Part shown: positions 1 to 6,300 of the stretch, piece by piece | Layout: every line of letters starts with the position of its first letter | Numbering within the stretch: the stretch's first letter is position 1 | Assembly: GCA_036401755.1 (NCBI GenBank) | Contig: DASWUD010000118.1 | Span: forward strand, 1 to 13,930 | Direction: 5' to 3' | DNA from: DASWUD01 sp036401755 | Lineage (GTDB): Bacteria; Pseudomonadota; Gammaproteobacteria; Thiohalomonadales; Thiohalomonadaceae | Length of the DNA: 13,930 nucleotides | Position numbers and translations under genes: made by a program | The notes under the pieces: generated by a model | Databases searched by the model: none | Told to the model about the DNA's origin: nothing | What the model saw: only the letters and a program-made list of their open reading frames with translations

Positions 1-1140
1 CCCCTCTTCGGTCGTTTCACATTGAGCGGTGACATCCTGCGCGTTGACGAACAACAACAGGGTTTCGCCATCGACGCCGATCCCGGTATCGCTATAGCTG
101 ATTTCGATGAGGGGATGGTTGTTGGGGGTGATGCTGTTGTCGACGGGATTGAGGATGGAGATCAGCGGCGCAATAAGATCGCGGAATAGCGCCAATGCAT
201 TGATACCGGCACTCCCCTTGCCCTCCTGAATTTCGTTGAGCGTTTGTCCGGCCAGCCCAAGGTGGACAATCGTCTTTCTGTTGGCCAGCCAGGCGGTTCC
301 GTCAGCTTTGTCAGCGACCAGGGCGACGATATCGCCACCCTCGCGCGGCAGGAATAGATTGAGCTCGGCCTCGATCAGACCGGAGGCATCCATTCGGTAG
401 ACCTTTTGTCCGGCTACCGCCCAGACGGCGCCCTTGTGATCAGGCGCGATATGCTTCAACTGCTGAAAGGGTGTTTCGCTCTGCACCTTACCGGCGTTAT
501 CGAGACGGACAAGGCTTGTTGATGTCACAACCCAGAGCTGTTGAAGGTAGTCGACGTAGTGCATCTCCAGGAGGGGTGAGCTGGACTTGTATAGCTCCCG
601 CAAAGTGATTTGATTATTTGCTTCGTTAACAAGGCTGATGGATTGTGCATCAGCCACCCAAACTGCTGACGACTTCTGAGCCGCTGTAATAGCGGTGATG
701 ATTCCGGAGTTTTTTGAGGTACCCAGAATTGTGGCGTCGGAGGAGTAGTGAACAACCCGGTTGCCGCTCCCGAGCCAGACGCTTCCATCGGTGGGCGAGA
801 CCGTTAACGTTGCGAGTGAGGATTGACCTTGTGATGATAGGTCGCGGTGACTGGTGATTAATTTTCCATCGAATGCATAGGCGCTGAGAAGACCATTCCC
901 ATAGAGCCAAAGGCGCCCTCTTCTTTCGTCGATGGCCATGGCCTGTGCATCGGAAGCATCACTGATCTCAAACAACACGTGACCGTTGGCGGTGGCCAGC
1001 TTGAGGATGCCGTCCGATTTGGCCACCCAAAGCGCGCCGGCATAATCATTATCGATTTCGGTGGTGGCATGGGCGGTGAGCGAAAGAAAGAGGGTGAGAA
1101 ATAAAATTCTGACAATGAAAGACGACAGCGTTCCCTGCAT
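1..1140 (-). CDS. Secreted seven-bladed beta-propeller protein with following Ig-like domain (3' part outside the window)
   Basis: The frame is open from an ATG at 1140 to the window edge (380 codons, no stop), so this is the N-terminal part of a longer protein. A Sec signal peptide is clear: polar start, an Arg at 11, a hydrophobic stretch at 12-22 (ILFLTLFLSLT) and a likely cut after AHA (residue 25). Seven repeats of the form (G)xxW(V/L)xxxxxxxxx(L/Y) follow, with Trp at 38, 78, 122, 161, 203, 240 and 284, about 40 residues apart, as in a seven-bladed propeller of the two-component-regulator or NHL type. From about 324 an Ig/cadherin-like stretch begins (ILNPVDNSITPN, then SYSDTGIGVD). Such domains often link propellers to long surface or RHS-type proteins, but what follows is not visible. 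A purine-rich site (AGGGAAG, 1148-1154) lies 7 nt before the ATG and a promoter lies just upstream. Base composition looks less GC-rich than 3345-13930 by eye. No specific function is recognised. Confidence 0.85.
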   Translation of the reverse strand, partial: MQGTLSSFIVRILFLTLFLSLTAHATTEIDNDYAGALWVAKSDGILKLATANGHVLFEISDASDAQAMAIDERRGRLWLYGNGLLSAYAFDGKLITSHRDLSSQGQSSLATLTVSPTDGSVWLGSGNRVVHYSSDATILGTSKNSGIITAITAAQKSSAVWVADAQSISLVNEANNQITLRELYKSSSPLLEMHYVDYLQQLWVVTSTSLVRLDNAGKVQSETPFQQLKHIAPDHKGAVWAVAGQKVYRMDASGLIEAELNLFLPREGGDIVALVADKADGTAWLANRKTIVHLGLAGQTLNEIQEGKGSAGINALALFRDLIAPLISILNPVDNSITPNNHPLIEISYSDTGIGVDGETLLLFVNAQDVTAQCETTEEG

Positions 1141-1177
1141 GATGCTTCTTCCCTGATATTTATTTTTAGTTGGACAG

Positions 1178-1206
1178 ACTATACCCCTGTTTATTGCATG
1201 GCTCAA
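1178..1206 (-). promoter_or_regulatory. Predicted sigma70-type promoter of the propeller gene
   Basis: Reading the minus strand, TTGAGC (1206-1201, four of six matches to TTGACA) is followed after exactly 17 nt by TATAGT (1183-1178, five of six matches to TATAAT). Transcription would begin near 1171, giving a leader of roughly 30 nt with the AGGGAAG ribosome site. Spacing and position fit well, so the propeller gene probably has its own promoter rather than depending on readthrough from the lipoprotein gene. Sequence inference only. Confidence 0.6.
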
Positions 1207-1240
1207 TAATCGACTGCTCATGGGACGCTTAACGCTTTAG

Positions 1241-1342
1241 CCCCTTCCCACAGGGAGAGGGTTGAGGCGAGGGGGATCATAAGCAGTTAAATTTACAGGA
1301 CGTTACTCCCCTCACCCTGCCCTCTCCCTGGGGGAGAGGGGA
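1241..1342. repeat. REP-like palindromic element, two inverted copies
   Basis: Copy A (1241-1275) and copy B (1306-1342) are reverse complements of each other with a few changes, separated by about 30 bases of AT-rich sequence. Copy B contains a perfect 9-bp stem, CCCTCTCCC (1320-1328) and GGGAGAGGG (1332-1340), with loop TGG. Copy A has the same stem with one base missing on one arm. Both copies have a C/G-rich flank of the CCCCTCACCCTG type. This paired arrangement, in an intergenic spot after a stop codon, is what REP/BIME elements look like in gammaproteobacteria. It may fold in the 3' end of the lipoprotein transcript and stabilise it or stop transcription. Other copies in the genome cannot be seen here. 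Confidence 0.75.
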
Positions 1343-1523
1343 CCCTTCGGTCATGAATAATGCTCTATAAAAACCAACCCAGAGCAATTGCCAGGAACAC
1401 TTTGAATAATTCCCTGAACAAGAAGTCCAGCATCTCTCCCTGCGTTTTGAATTTATCAGAGAATCATTGAGTTATGGGGTGAAGCTATATTCGCGTGAAT
1501 GTGCACAGTAGCTTTACCAATAA

Positions 1524-2486
1524 TCAATGTTCCTCTGTATCGCCTTTCTCGATAGCCTCGATCATCGCCTGTTCGGCCGCTTTGCCCTGCACACGCGCCA
1601 GATCGGCATCGGAGATGTTGAGCAATTGCTTTTCCGTCAGGGAAGTGAGTGCGTCTGTGGTGATGACCAGAACAATGGCGGTCTGGTCTTCGGTGGGCAG
1701 CGTGACGAAACGATCGGCAATGCTATTTTCATTTGCCATCTGATTCAACAATGCCAATACCGCATCGAGGTCGTACCAGTCACCGTAGTTCTCCGCGCTC
1801 ATCTCATATTTCTTGTCGCCGATGATGCCGATCAGGGTGTAGGGTTCATCTTCAGCGTCGTAATCGGACGGTGGGATTTCCTGGAATTTGGCTGCGCGCA
1901 GCTCACTATTTGATAGTTGTGCCAGCGAGGCCAACAACTCATCGTGGCGATTGGGGAAAAGGCCGGTCTCCACATCGAAGCCATAGACACGGCCCTGTTG
2001 CAGCAGGTAATCGCGCGGTGTCAGTGGCGGCTCGTCTGCCGCTGTTGAACTGTCGTCGGCCCTGCTCGGGGTCAATACGCCGAGCTGGTCGAGATAGGCC
2101 TTTAACTGCCCCTCTTCGGGAAACGCCACCAGCGTATTGACCAGTTCTCTCAGCTCGAATTGCGGATCGTCTTTGAGTTGCCAGCCCGATAGTTGGCGGG
2201 CCTGTTCGACCGCTTTGCTGCGTTGGCTGGTGGCCAGTGCCCGCAGGCACTTTTGAACCTGCAAGGTATTCTCTTCATTGCCTTTGGCCAGCCCTCTTCG
2301 CCAGCCTATACAAGAGCCGTTTTGCGGTGGTTCGTTCGGCAGCGCGCGGGCAACCACCACACCAAGGGGCTTTTCTCCCTGACTTTGCGTCACCGGGATG
2401 GTCTGATGTGGTTTGTTGTCGTCTTGCGAACAGGCGGTAAGTGTCAGCAGTGCCAGCGATGCGATGACTACCGATGCCTTGTACAT
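1524..2486 (-). CDS. Predicted outer-membrane lipoprotein of unknown function
   Basis: The protein has a short positive start, a hydrophobic core (VVIASLALLTLTA) and the lipobox LTAC, so it should be lipidated on that Cys. The next residue is Ser, not Asp, which by the Lol rule points to the outer membrane. Two further Cys (C61 and C82, counted from the upstream ATG at 2492) could form a disulfide. The rest is acidic, predicted mainly helical, with a Pro-rich stretch around 145-157 and a C-terminal Ala/Glu-rich helix. I recognise no family. Two ATGs compete: AGGA (2496-2499) is only 3 nt from the one at 2492 but 9 nt from the one at 2486, so I chose 2486 (320 residues); the signal peptide works either way. 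The gene lies about 100 nt after tsaB on the same strand and may be co-transcribed with it. The stop is followed by the REP-like pair. Confidence 0.8.
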   Translation of the reverse strand: MYKASVVIASLALLTLTACSQDDNKPHQTIPVTQSQGEKPLGVVVARALPNEPPQNGSCIGWRRGLAKGNEENTLQVQKCLRALATSQRSKAVEQARQLSGWQLKDDPQFELRELVNTLVAFPEEGQLKAYLDQLGVLTPSRADDSSTAADEPPLTPRDYLLQQGRVYGFDVETGLFPNRHDELLASLAQLSNSELRAAKFQEIPPSDYDAEDEPYTLIGIIGDKKYEMSAENYGDWYDLDAVLALLNQMANENSIADRFVTLPTEDQTAIVLVITTDALTSLTEKQLLNISDADLARVQGKAAEQAMIEAIEKGDTEEH

Positions 2487-2495
2487 GCGCATTCA

Positions 2496-2499
2496 TCCT
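2496..2499 (-). promoter_or_regulatory. Ribosome binding site that decides the lipoprotein start
   Basis: AGGA on the minus strand lies 3 nt before the ATG at 2492 and 9 nt before the in-frame ATG at 2486. The longer spacing is in the normal range, so the downstream ATG is favoured. Confidence 0.5.
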
Positions 2500-2587
2500 G
2501 AGTAAGCGGTGATATTGGGGCATGGGCAAGCCTGATCACTCGAAGCCCCAAACAAAAAATCCTGGTGCAACCTCGTTGGCGCTTATG

Positions 2588-3274
2588 TCAGTCGGGCGCC
2601 TTTTTCTGTACCACCTGATCTCTTAGGTAGACCGGCAGTGCGGCATCGGCACTGACGGCCTGACCGGCTTGCCATAGGGTGGCGCCGAGCAGCGCGATGT
2701 CGTAGGCGTGGGGGAAGCGTTCGGCTTGGTAGCCGCTCAGGCTCGCGCCCAGCTGGGCTTGCAGTGTGACTCCGTAAGGCCCCCAGCCACTGCCCGCGCC
2801 GAACCACCCTGCCCCCGGCGGCAGCGTGACACGCTGTGGTGTGCACACCAGTTCCTCTCCCCTTAAAATTGCCAGACCTGAACCTTCGATTTGGTAACAG
2901 CCCCAGTAGAGCTCCTCCATGCGGGCGTCGATGGCGCTGGCGATGAGATTGTCTCCACGCTCACGCCAGGCACCGTGCGCCAGAGCAGCGAGGGTGGAGA
3001 CCGGGGCTACGGGAATGTCGAGGGCGAAGGCGATCCCTTGCGCCACTCCGGTGGCGATGCGCACGCCGGTGAAGGCGCCAGGACCGCGGCCAAAGGCGAC
3101 AGCGTCGAGCTGGCTGCGCGCTAGTTCGGCCTGGGCGAGCAGCTCGTCGAGCATGGGCAGGATCAGTTCAGTGTGTTGTCGCGGGGCGAGGCGATAGCTC
3201 TCGACCACTTCGTTGTCGATGAGCAGTGCGGCAGAGCAGGCTTCGGTGGAGGTTTCGATGGCGATGAGTTTCAT
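2588..3274 (-). CDS. tsaB: tRNA threonylcarbamoyladenosine biosynthesis protein TsaB
   Basis: TsaB (formerly YeaZ) is the ASKHA-fold partner of TsaD. With TsaE they move the threonylcarbamoyl group made by TsaC onto A37 of ANN-decoding tRNAs in the cytoplasm. The protein starts MKLIAIETSTEACSAAL, the usual N-terminal strand pair, and carries the hallmark GRGPGAFTGVRIATG (residues 62-76), QHTELILPML (33-42) and DARMEELYW (116-124). It ends in YLRDQVVQKK, typical of gammaproteobacterial members. At 228 residues it has the normal length. The frame is open 18 codons further upstream to 3328, but that extension resembles no TsaB and would overlap a strong hairpin, so the ATG at 3274 is the start. 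No clear Shine-Dalgarno precedes it. It follows the barrel gene by 70 nt and precedes the lipoprotein gene. The surface-protein neighbours are unrelated to its role, so it is probably a fixed chromosomal landmark beside an accessory locus. Confidence 0.95.
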   Translation of the reverse strand: MKLIAIETSTEACSAALLIDNEVVESYRLAPRQHTELILPMLDELLAQAELARSQLDAVAFGRGPGAFTGVRIATGVAQGIAFALDIPVAPVSTLAALAHGAWRERGDNLIASAIDARMEELYWGCYQIEGSGLAILRGEELVCTPQRVTLPPGAGWFGAGSGWGPYGVTLQAQLGASLSGYQAERFPHAYDIALLGATLWQAGQAVSADAALPVYLRDQVVQKKAPD

Positions 3275-3310
3275 GGCGCCATTATGCCATCGATGGTGGG
3301 TCGTGCAGAG

Positions 3311-3337
3311 CACCGGGGCGTGATTCACGCCCCGGTG
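3311..3337 (-). terminator. Perfect 12-bp hairpin after the barrel gene (terminator-like, no T tract)
   Basis: CACCGGGGCGTG (3311-3322) and CACGCCCCGGTG (3326-3337) are exact reverse complements around a 3-base loop. The hairpin begins 8 bases after the TGA at 3345-3347. No run of T follows on the minus strand, so a classical intrinsic terminator is not shown. It could terminate weakly, block 3' exonucleases on the long operon message, or lower readthrough into tsaB. Confidence 0.5.
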
Positions 3338-3344
3338 ATGGGGA

Positions 3345-6300
3345 TCAGATCTTGCCGATCAGGTTAACGAAGATGCCGTGACTGTCGTAGGTCAGATCGG
3401 TCAGGTCATCCGAGAACGAGGTGAAGTTATAACCGGCCCCCAGCTTGACGTTGTCGCCGAGGTGGCGGTAGATACCCAGCAGCGCACCGCTACGCCGGTC
3501 CTGCGCATCGGGCAGGTCGAGCATGCGCCCTTCGATTAAGGCATCCCAGTGGCGCACCACATGCCAGTCGGCACGCAAGATGTAGAGACTGGCGCGGCTG
3601 TCGAAGAACTGCGGGTTGACGCGATCCATGCTCACCTGGCCGAGACGATAGGCGTACTTGCCGCCGACGCTCCAGCGCGGAGTCAGATCGTAGAGGCTAT
3701 CGACCGAGACGATGTGGCTCTTCTGGATGTACTCGGCCGCGGTATTGGCGATGGTCACCTGGCCGGCCGAGGGCAGGTTGTAGAAGTAGGTGTACTTCAT
3801 CAACATGTTGAGCCGATCGTTCTCCACCGGACGATAGCCATAACCGGCGACCGCTTCGGTGTACTTGCCGTTGTAGAAATCACCCATCGAGCTCTTGCTG
3901 TTGGAGTAGTTGACCTTGCCAATGAAACGCCAGTCGGGGCTGAACTGGTATTTCAGGCTGTTCTTGGTCAGCCAGGTGGTGCGCTCCGAGCTGCTCAGGT
4001 CGGGACTCTGGATGTCGTCGATGCGATATTCGAGGGCACTGGCGACCTTCACCGTTTCGAACGCGTAACCCACCTTCACCCCGGCGCCCTTGCGCTCCAT
4101 CTTCGCACCGGTCTGGTTATCGTGCAGCGTACCGATATCGAGGTTGGCGCCGAAATTCCAGTGGTCGTTGGGGGCGAGATCGACACCGGTGGCGTGGGTC
4201 AGACCGGTCGGCACATTACCGTGGGTATACTTCTCTTCCATATAGACGCTGGTGGTATCGGAGTAACGACTCTTGAAGCCCGAGCTCATGTTGCCGCGCT
4301 GGGCACGAAGTCCGTTGTCGGTGCGCTCGTTTTCCAGGGCGTAATTCAGGTAGAGATTGGTGCGATCCGAATAGAGATATTCGGTACCGAGCTTGGCGCC
4401 GGCCCCCATGTCTCCGCCGGAGAGCTCGCCGCTGGTCTTGAAGCGATCGGTGACGCGATAGGCACCGCCAGCACCGACGCGACCGTTTGTCTCCTGGTTG
4501 CCGGTAGTATCGACGGTATCTTGCACATAGCCGTAACTGGACCACTTGGCCTTGGAGTCGTAGGCGGCACGCAGTACCAGGTCGGTGCGCTCACCCTCGA
4601 TCTGGGTGAGCGGCACGACCGGCGAATTGTCCTCGCGGCTATCTTTTCGCACGCCGGAACTGATCTGCCAGTTGTCGTTCAGCTGGTAATCGGCATCCAG
4701 TTCGCTGGCGGAGGTCTGCAGGCCCGCCGACTGCTCCTTCTTGTCGGTCTTGGCCCGCACACCGACCTTGTCGCTCAGCGGGAACTTCACGGTGCCGCCC
4801 TGCTGCTCGGTATCCTTGAGGGGGTTGATACCCGGTGCCGAATAGCCCGCTTCCACCGACTGACGGTAGAAGGTGAGGTTGCCGTCGGCGCTCTCGTAGA
4901 TCTCATTGAAACCGATGCTGGTATCGACACGCGAAGCGCCGGCCTTGACGCTCTCATCACCCACTAGCGTGGTCGTGGTGGTCGAGCCGAAATTAAAGCC
5001 GCCGTCGTTGGAGAGATACGAGGTGGAGTTGATCCCTTCACTGTTCGACTTCTCTACCTTCAACCAGGTCTGCGCGCTCTTGCGCAGGGTGAGATCGCCG
5101 CCCGTGAGGCTGCTCTCGTTGCCCGGTTCATCGCTGCGGTTGGTGGTTACCCCCAGCTTCAGGTAATCGGTCATCCAGAGGTGGCTACGGCCGCCGCGTG
5201 ACAGATTGTTTACATCTTCGAAACCGGTGGAGTACTCATAACGCGTGACCAGATAAACCTCGTTACCACCGTTCGCATCGCTCGACACCAGCAGGCCGTC
5301 GGCACTGCTGGGCGAGAGTGGCTCGGAGAGCATCACCCGTCCCTGCAGGTAGTCGATGTCGTAATCGAGGGCGGGGGTGAGATTCTTCACTGCCAACACC
5401 ATGCCCGACACCTTGTCACGCACTTCGATGCGGACCCGTTCCGAGCCGGTCAGGATGTCCTGGTGGCGCAGGTAGTAGAGCGAACCGCCGGTACCGCGGA
5501 ATTCGTCGCGCCCGGCCACGGTACCCGGCTGCGCGGCGAAGCCGTCGATCATGAAGCGCTTTTCGCCGAAGCTGGTGACGCCATCATTCTGATAGTGCAG
5601 ATTGGCGCCGTAGAGGTTGCGATCCACATGGGCAAGGTCGTTATCGGTGTAGGCAACCTTGAAGTTACCCCACATCCCGTAATTGTCCTTCTGGCGCAAT
5701 TTCACATAGAACTTGCCGAGGGTGGGTGCCCCCTCCTCCACGGTGCTGTCGTCTCCGTAGGTGGGATAGTAGTAATCGGGGTCGATGCGGCGGAACATGG
5801 CATCGGGCGACTTCTCCATGAAGTTGCTGAAGAGGTCCTCCACTGGCCCTTCCAGCGTGTCGGCACTGGCCGTCAGCTGCCAGTTGTTGCCGAACTTGCC
5901 CTGGGTGTAGAAGGCCATCTGGCCATCGACCGCCAGATTATCGTCGTAGTGGCCGCTCTCGTTGGTCACCAGCTCGGCCGGACCGTTGGTGTGTGACTTG
6001 GAGGCGGTCACGTCGGCCATCGCCACGTAGAACCAGTCACTCTTCTTCAGCTCAAGATCGCGCAGGAACAGCTCGCCGTTGCCTTCGTTGTCGAGCACCG
6101 AGACCTCGACGGTGTGCAGCCCGGCGGGGAGGATCTCCTCAACGGCAAACTCACCATTGTCGGCCACCGGCACGGGGCGTCCGGCGACCCAGACGTGACG
6201 ACCGGCCGGGATGCGCGCACCGTAGACCTTGATAGCACCGCCGCTGAGTGGAATGTTTTCCTGAACCAGGCGGTTTTCACCATAACCGACCAGCAGCTCC

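Larger units (their letters stand above)
1141..1523. other. Intergenic region between the lipoprotein gene and the propeller gene
   Basis: These 383 bases carry no credible coding sequence on either strand. They hold the promoter at 1178-1206 and the REP-like inverted pair at 1241-1342. A weak inverted repeat (AAGCTA at 1482-1487, TAGCTT at 1509-1514) lies just after the lipoprotein stop; its 6-bp arms and long loop, with no T tract, make it a poor terminator. I see nothing recognisable in 1351-1480, which is AT-richer than the genes around it. Confidence 0.7.

Noticed and set aside
2551..2587. Intrinsic terminator after tsaB (T-rich run ATTTTTTGTTT on the minus strand)
   Set aside because: Only a 4-bp stem (CAAC/GTTG) can be found before the T run, with several unpaired bases in between; too weak to call.
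3275..3328. Upstream ATG giving TsaB 18 more residues
   Set aside because: TsaB proteins begin at the MKLIAIETST-type motif; the extension has no family match and would run through the 12-bp hairpin.
3549..4967. Plus-strand open frame of 472 codons
   Set aside because: It is antisense to the barrel gene. Its Val/Gly/Ala/His-rich protein has no recognisable motif, and the minus-strand frame has clear domains, so it is a shadow of GC-rich coding.
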